A stretch of 64,000 bases of DNA, from contig NZ_JACJSC010000026.1 of NCBI RefSeq assembly GCF_014697575.1, positions 1-64,000 on the forward strand, in the 5' to 3' direction. Position 1 is the first letter of the stretch; every line of letters begins with the position of its first letter. A model generated the notes under the pieces. It did not search any database. It was not told where the DNA came from and worked only from the letters and a program-made list of their open reading frames with translations. The DNA comes from Planktothrix sp. FACHB-1365 (GTDB lineage Bacteria; Cyanobacteriota; Cyanobacteriia; Cyanobacteriales; Microcoleaceae). Made by a program: the position numbers and the translations under genes. This document shows positions 28,669 to 37,022 of this stretch, piece by piece.

Positions 28669-29442
28669 ATGTTAATCCTTGAGCTTTTAAAGGGGTTACT
28701 GATTCTGGGTCTGATTTTTATTCCCCTAGAACAGTTGTTTTATTTGCACCGTCAACGAATTTTTAGACCCGGTTGGTTAACAGATCTCACCTATTTTTTT
28801 ATCGGTCATTTTGTGGGAAAAGTAGGATTGTCTTTGAGCTTAGGAATAGGAACTATTTTAGTTACTCCTTTATTACATCTCAAATGGCAAGAGACAATTT
28901 CGGCTCAACCCATTTTATTCCAACTGATAGAAGCAATTGTGATTGCGGATTTAGGGTATTATTTGGCTCACCGATTGTTGCATACGGTTCCTGAGTTATG
29001 GAAATTTCATGCTGTACATCATAGTATTGAATCCATTGACTGGTTAGCAACGGTGCGAGTCCATCCAGTAGATCAAATATTTACCAAATTTTTCCAAGTG
29101 ATTCCTTTAGTTATTTTAGGGTTTAGTGCTGAAACTTGGGGAATTTATACCTTATTTTCGGCTCTGGTTGCATTTTATATTCATGCCAATATCCGCTTAA
29201 AAATTGCAGGATTAAAATGGGTAATTGCAACTCCTCAATTTCATCATTGGCATCATATTCAAGAAGCAGAGATGGAAACCAGAAATTTAGCGGCTCAATT
29301 ACCCTTGATTGACTGGTTATTTGGGACTCTGTATTTTTCTCAATCTAAAATTCCTAATTCCTATGGAATTAAACAATCAATTCCGAGGGGATATTTAGGA
29401 CAGTTAATTTATCCGTTTCGGAGATATGACTATGAATCCTAA
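28669..29442 (+). CDS. Sterol desaturase / fatty acid hydroxylase superfamily protein
   Basis: This 257-residue membrane protein carries the eight-histidine di-iron pattern of the superfamily: HRLLH near 103, HAVHHS near 115, and HHWHH near 193, between hydrophobic helices. Members hydroxylate or desaturate lipids and carotenoids using oxygen. The substrate is unknown. It starts six bases after the pilin-like gene and its end overlaps the next gene by 17 bases, so all three probably form one transcript. Confidence 0.88.
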   Translation: MLILELLKGLLILGLIFIPLEQLFYLHRQRIFRPGWLTDLTYFFIGHFVGKVGLSLSLGIGTILVTPLLHLKWQETISAQPILFQLIEAIVIADLGYYLAHRLLHTVPELWKFHAVHHSIESIDWLATVRVHPVDQIFTKFFQVIPLVILGFSAETWGIYTLFSALVAFYIHANIRLKIAGLKWVIATPQFHHWHHIQEAEMETRNLAAQLPLIDWLFGTLYFSQSKIPNSYGIKQSIPRGYLGQLIYPFRRYDYES

Positions 29443-29914
29443 TTTTAACATCAAGACGAATAAACGCTGGTTTTATCCTTTAGTTCTGATATTAATGGTT
29501 CTAGGAGTGGGTATAATTTCATTAACGTTGATTGCCAAAATGAACCATTTAGATGTTGTGACTTTTGTAAAAAGCTTCAATACCCCTGAAGTAACGGTAG
29601 AAGAACTGAGCCAAAAAGATTTGAAATCTGTGATTTTTATTGATGTGCGATCGCCTGAAGAATATGAAGAGGATCATATTCCTAATAGTATTTTAGTTCC
29701 GATCACTGAAATTGAACAGGGAAAAGGAATTGAAAAAATCCAAGAAATTGCTAAAACTTATAGCATTTCTCATATCGAGAAACCAACTTTAATCCTTTAT
29801 TGTCAATTAGGCCCCCGTTCTATTAAAGCCTATCAAAAATTAGAAAATACTGGATTAAATCTAGTGGTTTTGCAAGGAGGAATGACCGATTGGCGTAAAC
29901 ATTTTAAACTCTAA
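29426..29914 (+). CDS. Membrane-anchored rhodanese-like protein
   Basis: This 162-residue protein has one N-terminal membrane helix (about residues 14-35). A rhodanese domain follows (about 55-160) with the active-site loop YCQLGPRS, whose cysteine carries the persulfide, and the typical IDVRSPEEYEEDHIPNSILVP segment. Rhodaneses transfer sulfane sulfur. Translation begins within the last codons of the hydroxylase gene, giving a 17-base overlap and probable coupling. The partner thiol acceptor is unknown. Confidence 0.88.
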   Translation: MTMNPNFNIKTNKRWFYPLVLILMVLGVGIISLTLIAKMNHLDVVTFVKSFNTPEVTVEELSQKDLKSVIFIDVRSPEEYEEDHIPNSILVPITEIEQGKGIEKIQEIAKTYSISHIEKPTLILYCQLGPRSIKAYQKLENTGLNLVVLQGGMTDWRKHFKL

Positions 29915-30010
29915 TGAGTTGTAGAACAGGTAATAATCTATAATTTAACATTCAAAATCACAGGATTTCTAGTATCACCCACCCCACGCTTAGGGAATAT
30001 TAGGAACCTT

Positions 30011-30436
30011 TTATTGTTCTTGAGGTAAAATTCCCAATTGTAAATTCAGACCAATGTGATAAATATAAGCATCTTCAATCAACATTCTATTAACTATATT
30101 ATTGCTCATCCGTCTCCCTGATAAGTTGATATTCCAATGTTGTTGCTCTTGACTTAAGCTCTGGATTAATTCATTGTTAGGACTAACAGCAACAATTGCT
30201 GTCCAATCAATTTTTAAGTCAGGTTTGACTTGGTGAAAAACTGATAGGATATTCTCATAAGTTTTAAGAGGCCCTTCATCATCATAGAGAGATAAAGCAA
30301 GCATCAGACGCCATGTTTCCGGTTCTGTCGCATACAGCCACAAAGCCGAATGAACTGATACATTTGCATCATTGAGAGCATCTATTAATTTTTGACCTTC
30401 TTCTATCTCTTGATTTACCAATGTTGCTTTAGCCAT
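30011..30436 (-). CDS. Unrecognised protein paired with the HEPN gene, 141 residues
   Basis: This soluble 141-residue protein contains SALWLYATEPETWRLMLALSLYDDEGP, VSPNNELIQSL and a terminal IEDAYIYHIGL. I do not recall a named family, although similar proteins appear to accompany HEPN genes in cyanobacteria. The ATG lies inside the end of the upstream HEPN gene (22-base overlap), so the two are translationally coupled and probably act together. It shows no nucleotidyltransferase GSxxxG...D motif, so the pair is not an obvious HEPN-MNT system. Confidence 0.7.
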   Translation of the reverse strand: MAKATLVNQEIEEGQKLIDALNDANVSVHSALWLYATEPETWRLMLALSLYDDEGPLKTYENILSVFHQVKPDLKIDWTAIVAVSPNNELIQSLSQEQQHWNINLSGRRMSNNIVNRMLIEDAYIYHIGLNLQLGILPQEQ

Positions 30437-30816
30437 TCTAAAACTCCGTGATTGGGATCGTTAATTGCTAAGTAAATATCGCGGGCTTCTTGTTGGTTAT
30501 GTGTTTGATAACGGCTTTCTTCTGACCATACTTTAATTATTAACCATTGAGCTTTATAGGTTGACTTTAATTGTGCATGAATATCATACCCAGCAAGTTC
30601 CGCCAGCTCTTCTAAATTATGGGTGTAAATTTTCCTCACACTTTTCAGGTCAGGAAAATCATATTGCTGAGTTTTTTTGGCAATACAAGCCTTGAAAACA
30701 CATTCAATAACATAACCACTTAGATAGTAAGCACCGGAATATTGGTGATTGTCTAAAAGCACTTTTGCGTCTTGAAGTCGAGTTTGTGCTAACTCCTGAA
30801 AATCCTGCCTATTCAC
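30415..30816 (-). CDS. HEPN domain-containing protein
   Basis: This 133-residue all-helical protein has the HEPN layout: an N-terminal helix with QELAQTRLQDAKVLLDNHQYSGAYYLSGYVIECVFKACIA, then RKIYTH, which fits the R-x4-6-H motif of ribonuclease-type HEPN proteins. HEPN proteins often act as RNases or toxins in antitoxin, abortive-infection or CRISPR contexts. The overlapping downstream gene is the candidate partner. Flanking inverted repeats lie at 30870-30914. Confidence 0.85.
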   Translation of the reverse strand: MNRQDFQELAQTRLQDAKVLLDNHQYSGAYYLSGYVIECVFKACIAKKTQQYDFPDLKSVRKIYTHNLEELAELAGYDIHAQLKSTYKAQWLIIKVWSEESRYQTHNQQEARDIYLAINDPNHGVLEWLKQHW

Positions 30817-30869
30817 AAAATTAGCATCCCTCCATAAAATTCGCCATATTAATTATACTCCCAGATCGA

Positions 30870-30914
30870 AGAAACCGGGTTTCTAGCTATTGTCTCTTGA
30901 GAAACCCGGTTTCT
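30870..30914. repeat. Inverted repeat AGAAACCGGGTTTCT, second copy
   Basis: The arms are at 30870-30884 and 30900-30914 with a 15-base spacer. They match the arms at 5920-5985. The element separates the HEPN pair from the next small gene. Confidence 0.85.
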
Positions 30915-30928
30915 GTGTAGCGTCTGAA

Positions 30929-31132
30929 TTAATCAATGACTTTTAACCATCCCCGATGTAACCGAGTAATAATTTCACTAATTTGTTGACATTCTTTTAA
31001 GCCTAAAATTTGGTCAGAGAAAATTAAAGCCATTAAGCCTTGTTGGTCAGCGCGAGTAATTTGACCTGTGGCGTAAATTTTGTTAACAATACGCTGAATA
31101 TCAGTAGATGTACCTAATGATACTTTGTTCAT
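30929..31132 (-). CDS. Small protein of unknown function, 67 residues
   Basis: The small product begins MNKVSLGTSTDIQRIVNKIY and ends RLHRGWLKVID. It resembles small helical proteins common in cyanobacteria that have a TGQITRADQQGLMALI-type core. I chose the ATG at 31132 because GAGGGAAGG lies just before it; an upstream ATG at 31150 would include that site. No function can be assigned. It might share a transcript with the 108-residue gene upstream. Confidence 0.65.
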   Translation of the reverse strand: MNKVSLGTSTDIQRIVNKIYATGQITRADQQGLMALIFSDQILGLKECQQISEIITRLHRGWLKVID

Positions 31133-31258
31133 CCTTCCCTCTTTAAGCAAATGCTTATTAATACACCCCTCTAATTCCCCATCAGGACAATTTTGATGTA
31201 GGTTTACCTTTCAGGGGTAAAATTAGAGGGGTGCAGAGTCCAAGGATGAAAATTTTTG

Positions 31259-31585
31259 TTAGGATTGCTCCGCCGAAACGTAAGTTGCTAATCCTCTAAA
31301 TTTGAGTCCCAGGATAATATCATTTAGCTCAGAACCCAAATAGTTTCCTGTTTGAGTAATAGCATTAATGAAGTAGAATCCATCTAAATCCGTTGCTGTC
31401 TCTGCCCAATTGTTAATATCAAAAGAGCTAATTTTATTAAATTCTGATACAGGTTTAGCGTTATGTTCATCAGGTAATACATACAAATGATCACCTGATT
31501 TTTCAACAATAGTTACGCCCCTGACTTTACGGATTTTTGTCAGTGAAACAGGTTGTAATGGGTTGTATCCTTGAATGATTTTCAT
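31259..31585 (-). CDS. Unrecognised small protein, 108 residues
   Basis: This 108-residue soluble protein has the segments GVTIVEKSGDHLYVLPDEHN and DLDGFYFINAITQTGNYLGSELNDI. Alternating hydrophobic residues suggest a beta-rich fold. A strong binding site (AGAGGAGAGG) precedes the ATG at 31585, which supports real translation. It belongs to no family I recognise and has no membrane or signal segment. Confidence 0.6.
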   Translation of the reverse strand: MKIIQGYNPLQPVSLTKIRKVRGVTIVEKSGDHLYVLPDEHNAKPVSEFNKISSFDINNWAETATDLDGFYFINAITQTGNYLGSELNDIILGLKFRGLATYVSAEQS

Positions 31586-31962
31586 GTCAACCTCTCCTCT
31601 GGGTTGATGATTTAGATGGAAGGTTTGGGTGCGAGCAGGATGAGAATGATCTTGATATCATTACTATCTCTATTAAAGTCGGTTCTCACCGGGGAGATTG
31701 TTCCAGTTATTTTCGCGTCCCCAAAGTCTGTCCTCGGTTAAGGGGAAAGACGGATTCTATTATGTAACGGATGTGACAATTCAACAAGTGGTTTTACGGT
31801 CAGCGTTATTTTTCGTAAAATTTCTGGGTTTAAATTTTATTTCCTCAAATAAAAAAACCTTCTCTGGAACAGGGAAGGGAGAGGGGAATTTTGAAGCCAG
31901 AAAGGAGTTTAACGGAATTTAGAAAGAGAAATATGGAATAGTCTTTCAATCCCATCAAGGCT
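31586..31962. other. Gap upstream of the 108-residue gene, no supported gene
   Basis: This region of about 377 bases has short open plus-strand stretches but no ribosome binding site and no recognisable domain, so it could hold a decayed gene. A single sequence TCTTTCAATCCCATCAAGG near 31940 recalls a cyanobacterial CRISPR repeat end. It is present only once. Confidence 0.3.
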
Positions 31963-33549
31963 TTAATGATTCTTGTTTAACCCTAATACTTTTCGTAAGA
32001 GGGTTTGATCTGAAAATTTTGCTGATAAACGACCTTTCTCTAAATCGCGAATCCAACTTTGGCTCTTACCTGTGATTCTCGCCAACTCCCTCTGACTCAT
32101 CCCTTGTTTTTTACGAGCCGTAACAATTTGTTCAGGTAAAAGATTCAACTCCGGCTTTAACTTAATTTTTCGCGTCTGAGTCCCTCGTTGTTGCTGTTTG
32201 GGGGCTTTCATTCGTTGTTCCCAATCTACAGGAATTTCAAACCATAAAATTCGGGCATTCATCAATAAATTCCATTTACCGCGAGGACTAGCATCAGTAA
32301 TTCGAGTTTCATTACTTCCATCCTGAATCCAAAAATCTAGGGCAGCATCAGCATCATCGGGAAGTTCGGCTAACTTTGCCCATAACGGTTGAATTTCTGG
32401 GGGATAAGTTACTGAATCAAAAACGGGTTTTAATCCATAATGATTTAAACATTCTAAATCTTTTTCAAAGGTTCGTAAAAGTCGCTTGCGCTCTTCTCGT
32501 CTTTGGGAAGCAAAGGTTAATTTCTCTTCTCCGTAAGCAACTCGCATTAATTTGGGGACAGTAATTCGTTGTTCTTTGCCCATTTTGGTTTTAAACAACA
32601 GCCACAGCATCATCCGAACGGCCCCTTCATGTTGTTGCCAAATACTCATCACAATACTTAAAAGGGATTGGGGTAGAATGCCATATTGATAAAAGGCAGT
32701 TTGTTCTTTACAACCTTGTTGGTTTAAAAAATATTTTGCCCAAATTCCAGCTTTGATTTTGAAGGTTAAACCGACTAAATATTTACATCCCATCTCATCT
32801 TCTTGAAAATGATGTTGAACTTCAGTAAGATGCCATAAGGGACTATTGACAATTAAAAATTTATTCACTTTTCCTTGCTTTGGCCAGTTAATAGAGGCGG
32901 TAATAAAACAAGGTTGTTCCGCAATTTTACGAATTAAGGAAAGTTTAGTGGCTTTACTTAGATCTTTACGTTTATCTAACTCTAAATATTCTTCAATTTG
33001 GCGATCGCTAATAATAAATTCTTCTTCCCAAGGCTTTTCTAATGCGGTTGCATGAGCCGCATAAATTAAGTGCATACAAGCGGCTCGAATATCGAAAGAT
33101 TGAATCCCAGTTAGTGCGAGTTCTCCGATAGAATGATCGCTCATTCGTAGGGTAATCATTCCCCGTCCGCCATTGACTCGTCGTTCATAATAAGGCTCCC
33201 CAACCTCATCAAATTTCCAATCTAAGGATTGTCGCTGGGTTAATAAGTTACACAATTCCCACATCACCATGGAAGAGGCAAACGGATGATTTTTCCCATT
33301 CGCAAATAAAGATGGGCTAGTTACGGGTCTGAGTTCTGCTTTATATCTCCCTTTTTTCGATTCAGAGGGGAGAGGACAAGAAATTGGACACAACATTAAA
33401 CATTGAGGTTCAGAATAATAGCCTTCGCAATTATTACAAAGGTCGGGATCGATCCAATAATGATTATCCTCGATTTTAACTGCACCGGTTGGGCAAACAG
33501 GGCGACAGGTATCACAAGCCAGACAATGACCAGGGATTTTATAAGCCAT
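31963..33549 (-). CDS. cnfR: CnfR/PatB-type activator of nif genes (ferredoxin domain plus HTH)
   Basis: This 528-residue protein starts MAYKIPGHCLACDTCRPVCPTGAVKIE, a 4Fe-4S ferredoxin motif. A second, irregular cysteine cluster follows (CNNCEGYYSEPQCLMLCPISCP). The C-terminus holds an XRE-type helix-turn-helix (GMSQRELARITGKSQSWIRDLEKGRL). This is the layout of CnfR (PatB), the oxygen-sensitive activator of cyanobacterial nif genes. An in-frame GTG at 33699 would add 50 residues, but that part is encoded by repeat-like intergenic DNA and lies before the conserved start, so I chose 33549. It closes the left end of the nif island and may bind the arrays near nifB. Confidence 0.92.
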   Translation of the reverse strand: MAYKIPGHCLACDTCRPVCPTGAVKIEDNHYWIDPDLCNNCEGYYSEPQCLMLCPISCPLPSESKKGRYKAELRPVTSPSLFANGKNHPFASSMVMWELCNLLTQRQSLDWKFDEVGEPYYERRVNGGRGMITLRMSDHSIGELALTGIQSFDIRAACMHLIYAAHATALEKPWEEEFIISDRQIEEYLELDKRKDLSKATKLSLIRKIAEQPCFITASINWPKQGKVNKFLIVNSPLWHLTEVQHHFQEDEMGCKYLVGLTFKIKAGIWAKYFLNQQGCKEQTAFYQYGILPQSLLSIVMSIWQQHEGAVRMMLWLLFKTKMGKEQRITVPKLMRVAYGEEKLTFASQRREERKRLLRTFEKDLECLNHYGLKPVFDSVTYPPEIQPLWAKLAELPDDADAALDFWIQDGSNETRITDASPRGKWNLLMNARILWFEIPVDWEQRMKAPKQQQRGTQTRKIKLKPELNLLPEQIVTARKKQGMSQRELARITGKSQSWIRDLEKGRLSAKFSDQTLLRKVLGLNKNH

Positions 33550-33753
33550 AAACCAATCTGAAATATTTGGGTTCTGGGGTATGAGATCAGACTCTGAATT
33601 TTTTGTTTTCTTACTGGAACAGTTAAGAAAGAAATACGCTATAGCGCTACGCGCAAGGGAACAGGGAACAGTAAGAATTGAAAGGGTTTCAGAATTCACT
33701 CCGAAGTCCTAACTGTAATGCGTACTGCTATATTTATGATTTTTAGTAAAGTA

Positions 33754-33796
33754 ACAATATTTTTTGATAATTTGTGTTCATGGTAAGCATTTTTAC
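33754..33796 (-). promoter_or_regulatory. Candidate NtcA-activated promoter of cnfR
   Basis: On the minus strand GTAAAAATGCTTAC (33783-33796) fits GTAN8TAC. It is followed after 23 bases by TATTGT (33754-33759), which fits the TAN3T -10 box of NtcA class II promoters. It lies about 200 bases upstream of the cnfR ATG. The motif alone is expected by chance several times in the window; the correct -10 spacing and target raise its likelihood. Confidence 0.5.
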
Positions 33797-34075
33797 GCTT
33801 TTCTATAGGCGGCTGCTGACGAAGATTTAAACAACAGCCTCCAGTGCGATGTTCAGATTGATTGCAAGAACGTTGATAATACTGTTACAGGAGAAAATTC
33901 TGCCTATTTTCAGTTCATTATTTATTCTTTGTATATAGAAAAAGTCAAGCTCAAATTCTCTTGATCAAGGTCGATATAAAAAAGTGCGTTGTTGCGAATT
34001 CAGCACCTATTTTTAGGGCCAAAGTGCAGCAACCAATTGTTATCACAATTCTTGTGTTGAACTGCTGATTTTATC

Positions 34076-34097
34076 GTAGGGGTTTCCCAACCCCTAC
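34076..34097. repeat. GTAGGGG...CCCCTAC hairpin repeat
   Basis: This is a short inverted repeat with stem GTAGGGGTT and partner AACCCCTAC. Longer relatives occur at 34615-34672, 35209-35267 and 53565-53624, all inside the nif island. Confidence 0.75.
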
Positions 34098-34152
34098 AAT
34101 TTTTTGTCAAAAATCATACATAGATTTTGAGCAATCTGATTCTTCTTCCTCC

Positions 34153-34449
34153 TTAGTTTTGCTCGTAAGCACTATGAGTGTGACATTGTTTAGGACAAGC
34201 CCGTGAACAAGCTTCACAGCCAATACAGTTATCAATATTAACAATCGTCATCACTTTACGTTCAAATTCTTCGTCTTCCTCGTCCTCCACAAATTCTCCT
34301 TCCTCATTCAGTGCTTGTAGTCCTAGAACATCTTGACCACAAACCTTTAAGCATCTGCCACAACCTAAGCATTTTGCATAATTAATGGCAGTAATAAATT
34401 GAGGTGTCCAGGTTTTACCCCCGCGTGTTAATCCTGTTAATGTTGCCAT
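34153..34449 (-). CDS. fdxB: Nif-specific ferredoxin III (two 4Fe-4S clusters)
   Basis: This 98-residue ferredoxin has two cysteine motifs, [11 protein letters not shown] near residues 27-37 and [15 protein letters not shown] near 76-90. They are separated by an acidic insertion (about 50-63) typical of the nif-associated FdxB group. It is thought to donate electrons to nitrogenase or to NifB-linked reactions. It lies in the leftward nif arm, after the ArsC-like gene and before cnfR. Because fdxN is missing elsewhere in the cluster, this may be the main bacterial-type ferredoxin of the island. Confidence 0.93.
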   Translation of the reverse strand: MATLTGLTRGGKTWTPQFITAINYAKCLGCGRCLKVCGQDVLGLQALNEEGEFVEDEEDEEFERKVMTIVNIDNCIGCEACSRACPKQCHTHSAYEQN

Positions 34450-34614
34450 AATGATTCCTCAGATTCCCAATAGATAAAGGGTTGAATTGTTTAAATACTG
34501 CTCAACTCAAACTATTGATTTATTTTAACTCCATTTTTTTAAAATGTAAAGAGATTTTTGATAAAAATTATAGAGAAATCTAATTTTAGTTTTAGAAAAA
34601 TTGTAATCACAATT

Positions 34615-34672
34615 TGTAGGGGTTAGGTTGCCCAACCCTCTAGGATTATGGATTGGAAAACTCAACCCCTAG
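34615..34672. repeat. GTAGGGGTT...AACCCCTA intergenic repeat
   Basis: This inverted repeat has an internal GGTTGCCCAACC palindrome and complementary outer arms (TGTAGGGGTT and AACCCCTA). It lies between the ArsC-like gene and fdxB and resembles 53565-53624 closely. Confidence 0.8.
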
Positions 34673-34726
34673 CTGAAAAATTTAGAATTGTGATGGGCTC
34701 CGCCCAGCCGAAGGCTATCGCTTCAA

Positions 34727-35155
34727 TTACTGAGAAGATTGACAAGTTTTTTCAGTATGACTACGGGGACAGGTTTCTAAGTTTGTTATCGTTTTAGCAA
34801 TGGGGGTCAAACCCAGCCAATCATCAATCTTTTCGGGATTAAACCCAACAGAAAATATATCTCCTACCTGCATCAAAGGGCGACGAATTAACAATGGATC
34901 AGCTAACATTAATTCTAGGGCTGTTATTTCATCCAAGTTATCGAAAATCACCTCTCCCGACTTAATTGCAGGCGCGCTCAAATTAAACCACTCACTGACA
35001 GGTAAACTCCCAAAGAATGGGCGCAAACCTTCCGCAGTCCAAGGCGTTGTTAAAAGATTACGCGCCTCAACTTGATGACCAGCTTCTACTAACAAGGTTT
35101 TCTGTTTCGTATTATTAATACAACCCGGTTTTTCATAGAAAATAATATGAACCAT
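34727..35155 (-). CDS. ArsC/Spx-family nitrogenase-associated protein
   Basis: This 142-residue thioredoxin-fold protein begins MVHIIFYEKPGCINNTKQKTLL, with one cysteine in the position of ArsC. Further family features are LLTTPWTAEGLRPFFG and DPLLIRRPLMQVG. It matches the nitrogenase-associated group of ArsC-like proteins (NifO-like). These occur in nif clusters and have been linked to partitioning of molybdenum or nitrate effects, but the role is not settled. A Cys-rich tail (TCPRSHTEKTCQSSQ) is unusual. It sits between nifT and fdxB. Confidence 0.85.
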   Translation of the reverse strand: MVHIIFYEKPGCINNTKQKTLLVEAGHQVEARNLLTTPWTAEGLRPFFGSLPVSEWFNLSAPAIKSGEVIFDNLDEITALELMLADPLLIRRPLMQVGDIFSVGFNPEKIDDWLGLTPIAKTITNLETCPRSHTEKTCQSSQ

Positions 35156-35208
35156 TGTGATTGATATTGCCTCCTCTGGAATTTATTTTTAACTTTTTAT
35201 AACAACCT

Positions 35209-35267
35209 GTAGGGGGTTGGGTTACTGAACCTATAACCCTGAAGGGTTGGATGACCCAACCCCTACA
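35209..35267. repeat. GTAGGGG...CCCCTAC intergenic repeat
   Basis: The outer arms TGTAGGGGGTTGGGTT and its near complement CCCAACCCCTACA enclose a second small hairpin. It is located between nifT and the ArsC-like gene. Confidence 0.75.
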
Positions 35268-35297
35268 ATCAAAGATTAAAACCCCGTTTCTACCTGT

Positions 35298-35501
35298 TTA
35301 ATTCAAGCGCTTGGCTTCAACGGTTTGAGGAAGTTTTAACGGTTCTTGCGAATTAGAAATTTCTAACTCCCAACCATTGGCTAAGGTTAAAACTTTCCCC
35401 GATGGTTCAACCCGTTCACCGACAACTTCCTCTTCTAAATCTTTCTTAGCAACATAAACCATTAAATGCCCATTGGTATTGCGACGTAACATTACTTTCA
35501 T
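35298..35501 (-). CDS. nifT: NifT/FixU family protein
   Basis: This 67-residue protein has the NifT pattern MKVMLRRNTNGHLMVYVAKKDLEEEVV and GWELEI. Its precise role in nitrogen fixation is unknown. The ATG overlaps the nifZ stop by four bases, so the pair is translationally coupled in the nifV-nifZ-nifT operon. Confidence 0.9.
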   Translation of the reverse strand: MKVMLRRNTNGHLMVYVAKKDLEEEVVGERVEPSGKVLTLANGWELEISNSQEPLKLPQTVEAKRLN

Positions 35502-35764
35502 GAAACTTCTTCAACCTCTTCTAATTCTTTTTTTTTGCAACCGACAATAAACCCTCTTTCTAAAAAATGCACAGCATAAATATAAGAGGTTTGTAAATAA
35601 GTTCCAATCCCAACGACATAACCAATTTCACCTTTTTTAGCAAGGGTGGCGCCGATATCCTGACCCGGAAAAGTACCATCATTCCGAATTAATTTACGAG
35701 TTCGGACTTTTTGGTTAATTTCAAAGACAGGGGGACAATTTAACTCCAGTTCATCTAACTGCAT
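35498..35764 (-). CDS. nifZ: Nitrogenase maturation protein NifZ
   Basis: This 88-residue protein matches NifZ: ELNCPPVFEINQKVRTRKLIRNDGTFPG, GEIGYVVGIGTYLQTSYIYAVHF and a short lysine-rich C-terminus. NifZ assists P-cluster formation in the MoFe protein. It overlaps nifV by one base upstream and nifT by four bases downstream. Confidence 0.92.
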   Translation of the reverse strand: MQLDELELNCPPVFEINQKVRTRKLIRNDGTFPGQDIGATLAKKGEIGYVVGIGTYLQTSYIYAVHFLERGFIVGCKKKELEEVEEVS

Positions 35765-36885
35765 TAAGCACTCCTCCGTTCTGTTGCTAAATTCAGTAAT
35801 TCCTGTACAGTTAAATCCCGTTTCACTTGTACAGAAAAATTTCTAACCTGTTCTAAAACCCCTTGAGTTTCATCGGAATTAAGATGAATCCCCTGATTTT
35901 CTAGCACATCAAATAGTAGATGTCGTCCTGAATGTTTACCGATCGCTAACCGTCGTTCTCCGCCAACTTCTTCAGGTGCAAACGGTTCATAGGTAAAGGG
36001 ATTTTTGAGAACCCCATGAGCATGAATTCCAGCTTCATGAGCAAAGGCATTTTTACCCACGATCGCTTTCCAAGGAGGAACAACACCGCCCGATGCTTTT
36101 TCAACAAATTGTGAGAGTTCTTGGAAATGGTGAGTATCAATTCCTAAGTCAAGATTATACACTTGTTTGAGTGCCATAACGACTTCTTCTAATGCCGCAT
36201 TACCGGCTCTTTCACCTAATCCATTTACAGTTGTATTCACAGAAGTTGCACCTGCCATAACCCCAGCGATCGCATTAGCGGTTGCCATCCCTAAATCATT
36301 ATGGGTGTGCATTTCAACGGGAATTTCTAATAGTGAAACCAGTTCACCAACCTTTCTGTGAGTGCCAAAGGGATCTAAGATTCCAACGGTATCACAGAAT
36401 CGAAATCGTGAAGCTCCCAATTCTTCTGAATAAAGGGCAACATCGAGGAGAAAATTTTCATCCGCCCGTGAAGAATCTTCCCCCCCAATAGATACATATA
36501 ACCCTTGATCAACCGCAAAGCTAACGGTATCTCGCAGTTGAGCTAGAACTCGTCGCCATTGCCCTTGAAATTTAGCATCAATTTGAATATTTGAAACCGG
36601 AATAGAAATATGAACCCGTTTCAAACCACAAGCAATTGATGCTTCAATATCACTTTTAACGGCACGGTTCCAGCCTAGAATTTCAGCATTTAAACCTAAG
36701 CCTAAAATCCGAGCGATCACTTTTTGTTCTTCCTGCCCCATAGCAGGAATTCCGACTTCTAATTCTTGGACTCCTATCATATCCAAAAGCAAAGCGATCA
36801 GGATTTTTTCTTCTAGGGTAAAGGCAACACCCGCCGCTTGTTCACCATCTCGGAGTGTGGTGTCATTAATAATAACTTTATTCAT
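35764..36885 (-). CDS. nifV: Homocitrate synthase NifV
   Basis: This 373-residue enzyme condenses acetyl-CoA and 2-oxoglutarate to homocitrate, the organic ligand of the iron-molybdenum cofactor. The family start [17 protein letters not shown], the metal-ligand motif [15 protein letters not shown] and [18 protein letters not shown] are present, and the C-terminal [26 protein letters not shown] supports NifV over isopropylmalate synthase. The length is typical (short form without a regulatory domain). It is the first gene of the tight nifV-nifZ-nifT block. Confidence 0.95.
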   Translation of the reverse strand: MNKVIINDTTLRDGEQAAGVAFTLEEKILIALLLDMIGVQELEVGIPAMGQEEQKVIARILGLGLNAEILGWNRAVKSDIEASIACGLKRVHISIPVSNIQIDAKFQGQWRRVLAQLRDTVSFAVDQGLYVSIGGEDSSRADENFLLDVALYSEELGASRFRFCDTVGILDPFGTHRKVGELVSLLEIPVEMHTHNDLGMATANAIAGVMAGATSVNTTVNGLGERAGNAALEEVVMALKQVYNLDLGIDTHHFQELSQFVEKASGGVVPPWKAIVGKNAFAHEAGIHAHGVLKNPFTYEPFAPEEVGGERRLAIGKHSGRHLLFDVLENQGIHLNSDETQGVLEQVRNFSVQVKRDLTVQELLNLATERRSA

Positions 36886-36911
36886 AAGAATTCTGCTCCT
36901 CCGGGTGATTG

Positions 36912-36947
36912 AGATTTTAGATTTTAGACTTTAGATTTTAGATTTTA
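36912..36947. repeat. Heptamer repeat (ATTTTAG)n
   Basis: There are about five seven-base units of ATTTTAG with one ACTTTAG variant, located just upstream of nifV. This shows that the period-7 repeats here are not restricted to one core sequence. Confidence 0.8.
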
Positions 36948-37022
36948 CTGTGTGGCAAGGATTAAGCTTTGTGCTTAAAAAATCCTCACCCGATACTGAC
37001 TTGAATTCGGTTACAATCTCGA

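Larger units (their letters stand above)
33550..34152. promoter_or_regulatory. cnfR upstream region
   Basis: About 600 bases lie between cnfR and fdxB. They hold a short AAGGGAACAGGGAACAG repeat near 33656-33672, the NtcA-type promoter annotated separately, and a GTAGGGG hairpin at 34076-34097. No gene was found. The long leader suggests independent control of cnfR. Confidence 0.55.

Noticed and set aside
30011-30816. HEPN pair as a classical HEPN-MNT toxin-antitoxin system
   Set aside because: The partner lacks the GSxxxG and DxD-type nucleotidyltransferase motifs of MNT antitoxins.
31698-31922. Open frame of 74 codons on the plus strand starting at 31698
   Set aside because: No ribosome binding site, low-complexity lysine-rich end and no family resemblance. 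It lies in a gap that looks non-coding.
31938-31975. Sequence resembling part of a cyanobacterial CRISPR repeat (TCTTTCAATCCC)
   Set aside because: It occurs only once, with no second repeat at a spacer distance and no cas gene in the window.
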